64,000 nucleotides of DNA, taken from contig JAGCZA010000142.1 of assembly GCA_017960525.1 (NCBI GenBank), positions 1 through 64,000 on the forward strand, written 5' to 3'. Positions within the stretch are counted from its first letter, which is position 1; each line of letters begins with the position of its first letter. The notes beneath the pieces are model-generated. The model was not told the DNA's origin, made no database searches, and saw only the letters and a program-made list of their open reading frames with translations. Below are positions 25,379 through 35,826 of the stretch, one piece after another. The stretch is from Prevotella sp. (GTDB taxonomy: Bacteria; Bacteroidota; Bacteroidia; Bacteroidales; Bacteroidaceae). Made by a program: the position numbers and the translations under genes.

Positions 25379-26566
25379 TTACTTGATGATGCCCTGCTCC
25401 ACAAAAATCTTTTTCAGGGCAATGACCGAGCGCTCCACCTGCTCTTCGGTATGGGTGGCCATCAAGGCGTAGCGTACCAGCGTGTCCTGAGGGGCGCAGG
25501 CAGGCGGAATGACGGGATTGATGAACACGCCTGCGTTGAAGGCAAGAGCGGTGACAAGGAACGTCTTCTCAGCATCGTGCACATAGAGCGGAATGATGGG
25601 ACTCTCGGTGTCGCCTATCTCGAAGCCCTCCTCGCGGAAACGCTTCAGGGCATAGCGGGTAACCGTCCACAGTCTCTCAATGCGCTCAGGCTCACTCTGG
25701 ATGATGTGAAGAGCCTCCATTGCTGCCGCTGTGGCTGCCGGCGTGTTGGATGCGGAGAAAATGTAAGAGCGGGTTGTGTGGCGCAGATAGTTGATGGTGT
25801 CGTTGTCCGAAGCGATGAAACCGCCAATGCTGGCCATCGACTTCGAGAAGGTGCCCATAATCAGGTCCACATCGTCAGTCAGGCCGAAATGGTCGCAAAC
25901 GCCACGTCCCTGACGGCCGAACACGCCAATGCCGTGGGCCTCGTCGACCATCACTGAGCAGTTGTACTTTTTCTTCAGAGCGATAATCTCGGGCAGTTTG
26001 GCCAGATCGCCCTCCATTGAGAACACGCCATCGACCACAATCAACTTGACAGCCTCTTGGGGCAGACGTGCCAGCACACGCTCCAGGTCTTCCATATCGT
26101 TGTGCTTGTAGTGCAACTGTTTGGCAAAAGCCAAGCGACGACCGTCGACAATAGAAGCATGGTCGCGGTCATCGCAGATGACGAAATCGTCTTTACTCAG
26201 CAAGGCGGGAATGACGCCCTGGTTCACGCTGAACCCTGTTGAGAAACAAAGGCAGTCATCCTTGCCGATAAAAGTGGCTATCTCCTTCTCCAACTGTACA
26301 TGAAGGTCGAGCGTGCCGTTGAGGAAACGGCTTCCGGCACAGCCTGTGCCATATTTGTCGAGGGCAGCCTTTGCTTTGTCAATGATGCGCTGGTCGCCTG
26401 TCAGTCCTGTGTATGCGTTGGAGCCGAACATCAGAACTTTATGGCCGCCCATCTCCACCTCAGTGCCCTGTTTGCCGGTAATGGCGCGGAAGTAGGGATA
26501 TACTCCCTTGGCCATGAACTCCTGTGGCACACGGTAGGATTTGAATCTTTCTTGTAGTTGTCCCAT
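25379..26566 (-). CDS. spt: Serine palmitoyltransferase (alpha-oxoamine synthase family)
   Basis: 395 residues, PLP-dependent fold type I. The N-terminus VPQEFMAKGVYPYF and FGSNAYTGLT match Bacteroidota SPT, distinct from KBL/BioF enzymes. The Schiff-base lysine is Lys242 in GTFSKSMAS. Other active-site blocks are HASIVDGRRLA and VDEAHGIGVFG. The enzyme condenses serine with a long-chain acyl-CoA to 3-ketosphinganine, the first step of sphingolipid synthesis that sets Bacteroidota apart. It is divergently arranged with a lipid kinase. TAACTTTG at 26602-26609 (minus) is its probable -7 box. Confidence 0.85.
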   Translation of the reverse strand: MGQLQERFKSYRVPQEFMAKGVYPYFRAITGKQGTEVEMGGHKVLMFGSNAYTGLTGDQRIIDKAKAALDKYGTGCAGSRFLNGTLDLHVQLEKEIATFIGKDDCLCFSTGFSVNQGVIPALLSKDDFVICDDRDHASIVDGRRLAFAKQLHYKHNDMEDLERVLARLPQEAVKLIVVDGVFSMEGDLAKLPEIIALKKKYNCSVMVDEAHGIGVFGRQGRGVCDHFGLTDDVDLIMGTFSKSMASIGGFIASDNDTINYLRHTTRSYIFSASNTPAATAAAMEALHIIQSEPERIERLWTVTRYALKRFREEGFEIGDTESPIIPLYVHDAEKTFLVTALAFNAGVFINPVIPPACAPQDTLVRYALMATHTEEQVERSVIALKKIFVEQGIIK

Positions 26567-26601
26567 AACTATTATTTGGGGTTTGCTTTTATTTCAGGCT
26601 G

Positions 26602-26609
26602 CAAAGTTA
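26602..26609 (-). promoter_or_regulatory. -7 promoter box for spt
   Basis: TAACTTTG on the minus strand, 35 nt before the spt start; no clear TTTG at the standard distance. Confidence 0.5.
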
Positions 26610-26703
26610 CATAAAAAAAATTAAATCGTGAACGTTTTTGGCAAAAATGTTTGTTTTTTACATTTTTAATAGTGTTTATTGACGATATTTGAACGGAAAT
26701 TCG

Positions 26704-26711
26704 TATTTTTG
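26704..26711 (+). promoter_or_regulatory. -7 promoter box adjacent to lipid-kinase start
   Basis: TATTTTTG ends 5 nt before the ATG at 26717. A TTTG at 26688-26691 is closer than the consensus spacing. If used, the transcript would have almost no 5' leader. Confidence 0.4.
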
Positions 26712-26716
26712 CACCT

Positions 26717-27685
26717 ATGCAAGATGGAAAAACCAAGATTGTGTTCATCGTGAACCCCATTTCCGGCACCAAGTCGAAGGATGGTTTCGAAGAACTTGTC
26801 AGGCAGACGATGGGCACCGATGAGGCATGTCAATGGAGCATTGCCAGGACGGAATATGCCGGGCATGCAGCCGTGATTGCGGCCCAGTGCGTCAGTCAGG
26901 GCGTCGACATCTGTGTGGCCGTCGGAGGCGATGGCACTGTCAACGAGGTGGCACGCTCGCTGGTGCATAGCGACACGGCATTGGGCATCGTTCCCTGCGG
27001 TTCCGGCAACGGCCTCGCCCGCCATCTGTGCCTGCCTATGGATATGGAGAAAGCACTGAAAATCATCAGTTTAGGACAGACGGAGTTGTTCGACTACGGG
27101 GTAATCAACGACCAGCCTTTCTTCTGCACTTGCGGGATGGGCTTCGACGCCTACGTCTCCCAAAAGTTTGCCGAGGCAGGCAAGCGCGGACTTGCTACAT
27201 ATATAGAAGAGGTGGTGAAGGAGTCGCTTGGCTATGAACCAGACACATATACCGTTGAAGACGAAATCGGCGTGCACAGTTACAAGGCGTTCCTCATTGC
27301 CTGTGCCAATGCGGCCCAGTATGGCAACAACGCCTACATTGCGCCAAGGGCTTCCATGCAGGACGGCCTGCTCGACATCATCGTGATGGAGCCTTTCAAG
27401 GTGTTGGAAGCGCCCCAGATGGCGGTTGACCTCTTCTCCAAGACATTGGTCAACAATCAGCATATCAAGACTTTCCACGCCAGGAGACTGCACATCCACC
27501 GCGAAAGGGCAGGCGCTGTGCATGTCGATGGCGACCCCATCAAAATGGGAACGGAAATCGATGTGGAGATTAGGGAAAAGGGTCTCAAGGCCGTCGTGAA
27601 CCCTGATGTCATAGAGGACGCTGCCGAGCCAAACAAGGTGATAAACGCGATGAGCAGTCTCGTCAACAAAATCAAGATTGGATAG
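26717..27685 (+). CDS. DGK/YegS-family lipid kinase, possibly for sphingoid bases
   Basis: 322 residues. The DAGK catalytic domain shows IVFIVNPISGTKSK, AVGGDGTVNEVA (ATP-binding GGDGT) and VPCGSGNGLARHL. The C-terminal beta-rich domain closes with HVDGDPIKMG. The family phosphorylates diacylglycerol, phosphatidylglycerol or sphingoid bases. The divergent neighbour is serine palmitoyltransferase, so a sphingoid-base substrate is plausible (inference). A -7-like TATTTTTG lies only 5 nt before the ATG, implying a nearly leaderless mRNA. The start cannot move far, because the family motif begins at residue 7. Confidence 0.85.
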   Translation: MQDGKTKIVFIVNPISGTKSKDGFEELVRQTMGTDEACQWSIARTEYAGHAAVIAAQCVSQGVDICVAVGGDGTVNEVARSLVHSDTALGIVPCGSGNGLARHLCLPMDMEKALKIISLGQTELFDYGVINDQPFFCTCGMGFDAYVSQKFAEAGKRGLATYIEEVVKESLGYEPDTYTVEDEIGVHSYKAFLIACANAAQYGNNAYIAPRASMQDGLLDIIVMEPFKVLEAPQMAVDLFSKTLVNNQHIKTFHARRLHIHRERAGAVHVDGDPIKMGTEIDVEIREKGLKAVVNPDVIEDAAEPNKVINAMSSLVNKIKIG

Positions 27686-27733
27686 GGGAGAGAAGGATAT
27701 ATTTTAACGATTACTAAACAATAAAAACTGCTT

Positions 27734-29038
27734 ATGAAAGCAAAACTTGTTGAGAGGAAGTATTTGGTGACGTTTATACTTGTCACGTCATTGTTTGCCC
27801 TGTGGGGCTTCGCCAATGATATTACGAACCCGATGGTGGCGGCGTTCCAGACGCTAATGGAACTGACGGCGGCGAAAGCGTCGATGGTGCAGTTCGCCTT
27901 CTATGGCGGCTATGCCACGATGGCGGTGCCGGCGGCCCTGTTCATTAGGAAGTACAGTTACAAGAGCGGCATCCTGCTTGGCCTGGCCCTCTATGCCATT
28001 GGCGCGTTTCTCTTTATGCCCGCCGCAGAAATGCAGAGTTTCACGTTCTTCTGCCTGTCGCTCTACATCCTGACGTTTGGCCTGGCCTTCCTTGAGACAA
28101 CAGCCAACCCGTTCATCCTCTCGCTTGGAGCGAAGGAGACAAGCACGCGCCGACTGAACATGGCGCAGGCCTTCAACCCGATGGGCTCGCTCTGCGGCAT
28201 GAGCGTGGCTTCGCTCATCGTGCTGCCACAACTCATCAGCGACAAGCGCGATGCTGCCGGACAGATTATCTTCGGCTCTTTGAGTGAGGCTGAGAAGGCC
28301 GACATCCGCCTGCACGACCTGGCCGTCATCCGCGACCCCTACGTGGCTATCGGCCTCGTGGTGCTTCTGGTGTTCGTCATCATCGCACTGACGAAGATGC
28401 CGAAGACGGAGAGCGAGGAGCAGAAGGCGCTGGGGCATACCCATACCGCCGCCGTGACGCTGTGTAACCTGTGGCATAACACCATCTACCGCGAAGGTGT
28501 GATGGCCCAGATGTTCTACGTGGCCGCACAGATTATGACGTGGACTTTCATCATCCAGTATGCTGACAACTTGGGCATCAACAAGGCTACGGCGCAGACG
28601 TATAACATCGTGGCTATGAGTCTGTTCCTCACAAGCCGCTTCATCGCCACCTTCTTGATGCGCTACGTCAATACCCGCGTGCTCCTCTCCATCTTTGCCT
28701 TGGGTGCAGGACTGTGCACCATCGGAGCCATCAGCATCGTAGGTATGGCCGGACTTTACTGTTTGGTGGGCATCAGTTTCTTCATGTCGCTGATGTTCCC
28801 CACTATCTATGGCATTGCCTTGGAGAACGTGGACGCACAGGATGCCACCCTCGGTGCCGCTTTCCTCGTGATGGCCATCGTCGGCGGTGCGCTGATGCCG
28901 CCGCTGCAAGGCACCATCATCGACCAGCAAGTCATTCTGGGCCACCCTGCCGTGAATGTCTCGTTCATTCTGCCGCTGCTCTGCTTCATTATCATCGGCA
29001 TCTACGGCCTGCGTGCCCACAAGGCATTGCTCCGATAG
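27734..29038 (+). CDS. fucP: FucP-type sugar:proton symporter (MFS)
   Basis: 434 residues with about twelve membrane helices. The N-terminus YLVTFILVTSLFALWGFAND is the FucP/FGHS hallmark, and FLETTANPFILSLG and the QAFNPMGSL region agree with fucose/glucose-galactose permeases. It imports L-fucose or a related sugar with protons. There are no fucose catabolic genes next to it, so the substrate could be another hexose. The operon context with the lipid kinase (48 bp upstream) appears accidental. A terminator hairpin follows. Confidence 0.88.
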   Translation: MKAKLVERKYLVTFILVTSLFALWGFANDITNPMVAAFQTLMELTAAKASMVQFAFYGGYATMAVPAALFIRKYSYKSGILLGLALYAIGAFLFMPAAEMQSFTFFCLSLYILTFGLAFLETTANPFILSLGAKETSTRRLNMAQAFNPMGSLCGMSVASLIVLPQLISDKRDAAGQIIFGSLSEAEKADIRLHDLAVIRDPYVAIGLVVLLVFVIIALTKMPKTESEEQKALGHTHTAAVTLCNLWHNTIYREGVMAQMFYVAAQIMTWTFIIQYADNLGINKATAQTYNIVAMSLFLTSRFIATFLMRYVNTRVLLSIFALGAGLCTIGAISIVGMAGLYCLVGISFFMSLMFPTIYGIALENVDAQDATLGAAFLVMAIVGGALMPPLQGTIIDQQVILGHPAVNVSFILPLLCFIIIGIYGLRAHKALLR

Positions 29039-29055
29039 TATTTGCAGGCAAACAT

Positions 29056-29102
29056 AAAGAGTTGGGCGGACTAAGCAAACAGCTTGATACGTCCAACTCT
29101 TT
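29056..29102. terminator. Hairpin between converging fucP and sigma-factor operon
   Basis: AAAGAGTTGG (29056-29065) pairs with CCAACTCTTT (29093-29102), followed by ATTTTGG on the plus strand. Converging genes probably share it. Confidence 0.65.
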
Positions 29103-29118
29103 ATTTTGGCCGAAGTGA

Positions 29119-29481
29119 CTACGCATACCTCCGTCGGAGGTAGTGGTTGAGCAATGCGAAGAAGATACAGCAGAAGGCGATGGCGGGGATGAGGCTGACG
29201 GACTCCGACTGGCGGGCCATAGTCTGGAAGGCGGCGAGAAGGGCTGCACCATAGAAATAGCCGATGACGTAGAGGCCCAGCACGAGGCAGCAGACAGTGG
29301 AGGCTATGGCGGCAATGTGCTCGCGACGTTCATGGGCTTGCCGCTCACGCTCGATACGGCGCAGGGTGACGTGGGCGAAGTTCGAGGGTAGCTTCAGCGG
29401 CTCTACTGGGATGAGCGCCTGGCGGAGAGCGGAGTCCCTGCGCTGTGGGGTCTCAGTGTGTGTGTTACGGTTTGTTTCCAT
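29119..29481 (-). CDS. Small membrane protein encoded after an ECF sigma factor (anti-sigma candidate)
   Basis: 120 residues. A basic cytoplasmic N-terminal part of about 60 residues (LKLPSNFAHVTLRRIERERQ) is followed by two helices, near 58-82 and 97-112, and an RRRYA end. Its start overlaps the sigma-factor stop by 17 bp, the usual position for a membrane anti-sigma factor. The N-terminus lacks a recognisable zinc-binding anti-sigma motif (HxxxCxxC), so it could be a non-zinc class. Function is inferred from context only. Confidence 0.65.
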   Translation of the reverse strand: METNRNTHTETPQRRDSALRQALIPVEPLKLPSNFAHVTLRRIERERQAHERREHIAAIASTVCCLVLGLYVIGYFYGAALLAAFQTMARQSESVSLIPAIAFCCIFFALLNHYLRRRYA

Positions 29482-30007
29482 GTTTCATCAGCAAATAAAG
29501 TTTACGGCGTATGCGGTGCAGGCGGGTGGCGATGGTTCCCGTCTCTATGTCGAGGATATAGGCAATGTCGGCTATGGGGCGGTTGTCGTAATAGAAGAGG
29601 GTGATGAGCGTCTGTTCGTCGGGCTTCAGCTGGGCGATGGCGCGGCGAAGTTCGTCGATGCGGGTCTCGTCGTTGAGGACTTCGTCCACGACGGCATCAG
29701 GTAGGGGAGGGAGGTCGTCGATGCTGAGGTATTTCATACGTTGCCGGCGCAGCCATGAGACGGTAGTGGTATAGGCGATGCGGCAGACCCACGTGGAGAA
29801 CGCCGAGCGTCCGCCAAAAGTCTCCAAGCGGTTGTAGGCGCGGACGAAGGCATCCTGCACCAGTTCTTCGGCATCTTGTTGCTGGGGGACGAGCCGCGAC
29901 ACGAGCCGCATGACCTCTGGCCCGTACTGTTCCAGGAAATAGCCGTAGTCCTCGGCGTGGCCGTCGAGGATGCGGGCTATCAAGAGTTGCTCGTCCGTAG
30001 GCAGCAT
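29465..30007 (-). CDS. ECF-type sigma-70 family RNA polymerase sigma factor
   Basis: 180 residues. Region 2 shows EELVQDAFVRAYNRLETF and FSTWVCRIAYTTTVSWLRR (-10 recognition). Region 4 shows LKPDEQTLITLFYYDNRPIADIAYILDIETGTIATRLHRIRRKL with the helix-turn-helix for -35 binding. ECF sigmas switch on small stress or surface regulons. Upstream by 2 bp is a membrane protein; downstream, overlapping by 17 bp, is the anti-sigma candidate. The three genes form one unit. Confidence 0.9.
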   Translation of the reverse strand: MLPTDEQLLIARILDGHAEDYGYFLEQYGPEVMRLVSRLVPQQQDAEELVQDAFVRAYNRLETFGGRSAFSTWVCRIAYTTTVSWLRRQRMKYLSIDDLPPLPDAVVDEVLNDETRIDELRRAIAQLKPDEQTLITLFYYDNRPIADIAYILDIETGTIATRLHRIRRKLYLLMKHGNKP

Positions 30008-30009
30008 TG

Positions 30010-30435
30010 TTAGAATTCCTCTTCCTTCTTCTGTTCCTCAGGGCGCTCGGCCTTGCGCTCTGCCTTGTAGGAAAGCAGCAGGCCGATGCCGCCGCAGATG
30101 CAGATGCAGGCGATGTAGACGATGCCGGCCACATGGTTGTGGAACTGCCAGATGCTGTCGAAGTCGTAGGCATACTTCCCGTAGGTGGCCATCATATTGA
30201 TGAGGAATCCGGCGAGGAAGCCCATTCCCACGCCCAGCATCAGCCAGCCGATGCGCAGGGCCGTGAACTTGTTGCCGCTGCTGTAGAGGCTAATGCCTTT
30301 GAAGTCGACGTTAGAAATCTCGGTCAGTTTGCTGATGAGCATCAGTCGCTCGCGCTTGCGCACAAACAGTTCAATCACTTTGTAGATGGTGCCGAACACA
30401 ATGAGGAAGTTCAGCGGAATCATAATCCAATCCAT
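30010..30435 (-). CDS. Three-helix membrane protein in the sigma-factor operon (unknown function)
   Basis: 141 residues. Helices lie near 4-20 (IPLNFLIVFGTIYKVIEL), 62-82 (IGWLMLGVGMGFLAGFLINM) and 103-122 (GIVYIACICICGGIGLLLSY). A short soluble segment (KRERLMLISKLTEISNVD) and a charged tail ending in EEEF are visible. It resembles the DUF6249-like small membrane proteins that precede ECF sigma factors in Bacteroidota. Its role, possibly signal input to the sigma factor, is inferred. It starts the operon and lies 2 bp before the sigma gene. Confidence 0.7.
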   Translation of the reverse strand: MDWIMIPLNFLIVFGTIYKVIELFVRKRERLMLISKLTEISNVDFKGISLYSSGNKFTALRIGWLMLGVGMGFLAGFLINMMATYGKYAYDFDSIWQFHNHVAGIVYIACICICGGIGLLLSYKAERKAERPEEQKKEEEF

Positions 30436-30528
30436 AACTCTTTCAGTTTTTTTTTAATTGTTCAACTTTTGATTTTACTTGTCTCTATTCAATTAGACGC
30501 ATATTTCCTGCAAACATTACACTTTGGC

Positions 30529-30565
30529 GAAAAAAAAAGAGGATGTGCCTATTTTGACACACCCC
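30529..30565 (-). terminator. Rho-independent terminator of secA
   Basis: On the minus strand the stem GGGTGTGTC / GGCACATCC (two G-U pairs) has a 6-nt loop and is followed by TCTTTTTTTTTCG, 28 bp after the secA stop. Confidence 0.8.
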
Positions 30566-30592
30566 CCAACTCTTTACGTGTAATAGAATTGA

Positions 30593-33997
<3,405 letters not shown>

Positions 33998-34037
33998 CTC
34001 TTTTTATTTTCGATTTTACGGATTTACATTTGGGGTG

Positions 34038-34045
34038 CAAAGGTA
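34038..34045 (-). promoter_or_regulatory. -7 promoter box for secA
   Basis: TACCTTTG on the minus strand, 40 nt before the secA ATG. The -33 element is not clear. Confidence 0.5.
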
Positions 34046-34148
34046 GTGCTTTTTTGTGAAACACGTGCATAATGTACCGATAATTTTAGTTTTCGTAACT
34101 ATTGGCAAAACTTTTTCTGCCAAATATTCTTGAATTTTTGTCAGATTA

Positions 34149-34181
34149 TTTGAGGTTTTCGCATTTTATTTTGTAATTTTG
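34149..34181 (+). promoter_or_regulatory. Promoter for EamA transporter
   Basis: TTTG (34149-34152), 21-nt spacer, TAATTTTG (34174-34181), 21 nt before the ATG at 34203. A TTG codon overlapping the box is therefore an unlikely start. Confidence 0.75.
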
Positions 34182-34202
34182 CACCCAAAACCCGAAATCA
34201 CG

Positions 34203-35117
34203 ATGAGGAGTAAGACCAACCAAACTCTTATAGCCCACCTTTCTATGTTTGGCGCGTGCGCGTTTTGGGGGCTGATGGCGCCGCTCGGAAAGGACGCTAT
34301 GACCCACGGTATCGACGGCCTGACAATGGTGTCGTTCCGTGTGTTGGGCGGTTGCTTGTTGTTCTGGCTCACATCGTTATTTGTAAAGAAGGAGGAGGTG
34401 CTGCTGCGTGACAAACTGATGTTCATTGGAGCGGCGGTTTTCGGACTCGTCACCAACCAGTGCTGCTATACCATTGGCCTGTCTATCACTTCGCCCATCA
34501 ATGCGTCTATTGTTACTACGTCGATGCCCATTTTCGCTATGATTCTGGCGGCCATCATCCTGAAAGAACCCATTACTGGGAAGAAGGCTTTGGGCGTGCT
34601 GATGGGCTGTAGTGGCGCATTGATGCTGATTCTGACATCGGCGGCCCACAGCAGTGACAAGGTGGGTGACATTCGCGGCGACCTGCTTTGCCTTGGGGCG
34701 CAGTTCTCTTTTGCCCTCTACTTGTCGCTCTTCAATCCGCTCATCCGCCGCTACTCGGTCTTCACCATCAACAAATGGATGTTCCTCTGGGCCACGCTGA
34801 TGGTCATCCCGTTTACTGCCGGGCACGTCATCGAGACCGTCAGCCAGCCCATTGCCACGAAGACGTGGCTCGAAGCGGGCTATGTGGTCATCTTCGGTAC
34901 CTACGTGGGCTATATTCTGACGATGATAGGACAGAAGACGTTGCGGCCAACGGTGGTTTCCGTTTATAACTATGTGCAGCCCATCGTCTCCGTCATCGTC
35001 TCTGTGCTGGCCGGTATCGGCATACTGAAACCAACTCACGCCCTGGCCGTGATACTCGTCTTCAGCGGCGTGTGGCTGGTCACCAAGTCGAGAGCGAGGG
35101 GAGGGAATGGAGAATAG
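34203..35117 (+). CDS. EamA/DMT-family transporter
   Basis: 304 residues with ten membrane helices in two EamA repeats. The first begins at HLSMFGACAFWGLMAPLGKD and the second near GDLLCLGAQFSFALYL. DMT proteins move small metabolites across the inner membrane, often exporting amino acids or other intermediates; no specific substrate can be assigned. The ATG at 34203 follows a good promoter by 21 nt. A three-unit 22-bp repeat follows about 40 bp after the stop. Confidence 0.88.
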   Translation: MRSKTNQTLIAHLSMFGACAFWGLMAPLGKDAMTHGIDGLTMVSFRVLGGCLLFWLTSLFVKKEEVLLRDKLMFIGAAVFGLVTNQCCYTIGLSITSPINASIVTTSMPIFAMILAAIILKEPITGKKALGVLMGCSGALMLILTSAAHSSDKVGDIRGDLLCLGAQFSFALYLSLFNPLIRRYSVFTINKWMFLWATLMVIPFTAGHVIETVSQPIATKTWLEAGYVVIFGTYVGYILTMIGQKTLRPTVVSVYNYVQPIVSVIVSVLAGIGILKPTHALAVILVFSGVWLVTKSRARGGNGE

Positions 35118-35156
35118 TGGAAAGTGGATAAATATTGGAAAAAAAGCGATGTTGAG

Positions 35157-35219
35157 TTTGGTTCGTCCAAAGTGGGAGTTTGGTTCGTCCAAAGTAGGAG
35201 TTTGGTTCGTCCAAACTGA
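35157..35219 (+). repeat. Repeat family A, cluster 2: three 22-bp units
   Basis: TTTGGTTCGTCCAAA begins at 35157, 35179 and 35201, an exact 22-bp period, each with a GAG prefix. The third unit is the full palindrome AGTTTGGTTCGTCCAAACT. Same family and strand as 1941-2003, again just 3' of a plus-strand gene. Confidence 0.9.
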
Positions 35220-35300
35220 GAAGATAGATTTACCGGTGTCATTCATATCATTTCGTGTATAATTTTTAATAACCAACCCAAATTAAACTAAAATCAATTT

Positions 35301-35804
35301 ATGGAAGCAACAGTAAGACTTTATGCGTTCAATTACGACGAGGTAAAAACCTATCTGTGGGCAATGGTATTTGTGGCCTGCAACCTGGTACTGCCTCAAG
35401 TGTTCCACCTCATTCCGCAGGGCGGCATCATCTTCGCGCCACTCTCGTTGGTCATCCTTGCCGGCGCCTACAAGTTTGGCTGGAAGACGGGGCTGCTCGC
35501 CGCTGTCCTTTCGCCGCTGGTGAACCATCTGCTGACGGGTATGCCTGCTACGGAAGTCCTGCCTGTGATGACGTTGAAACTCGCCGTCCTGGCTGTGGTT
35601 GCCGGACTGGCCGCACAGCATTTCAAGACCGTCAGCCTGCCCCTGCTCATCGGCGTTGTTCTCGTCAGCCAGGCCATTGGTTGCTTGGGCGAGATGGCCA
35701 TTACTGGCGGCATCGCTGCCACCATAGCCGACTTCACGCTTGGCTGGCCGGGTCTGTTCCTTCAGGTCGTCGGCACGTGGCTCATCGTGAAGTTTACCCG
35801 CTGA
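35301..35804 (+). CDS. ECF transporter S component-like membrane protein
   Basis: 167 residues with five to six membrane helices: YLWAMVFVACNLVLPQVF, GIIFAPLSLVILAGAYKFG, then LTGMPATEVLPVMTLKLAVLAV and later segments. Size, the conserved glycine/proline pattern and helix count match S components of energy-coupling factor vitamin transporters. The vitamin cannot be named and no ECF ATPase genes are visible. The promoter region contains GTGTATAATTTTTAA about 30 nt before the start. The beta-helix gene follows 22 bp later. Confidence 0.65.
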   Translation: MEATVRLYAFNYDEVKTYLWAMVFVACNLVLPQVFHLIPQGGIIFAPLSLVILAGAYKFGWKTGLLAAVLSPLVNHLLTGMPATEVLPVMTLKLAVLAVVAGLAAQHFKTVSLPLLIGVVLVSQAIGCLGEMAITGGIAATIADFTLGWPGLFLQVVGTWLIVKFTR

Positions 35805-35826
35805 CATACAGGCAGTTTGCTGCTTT

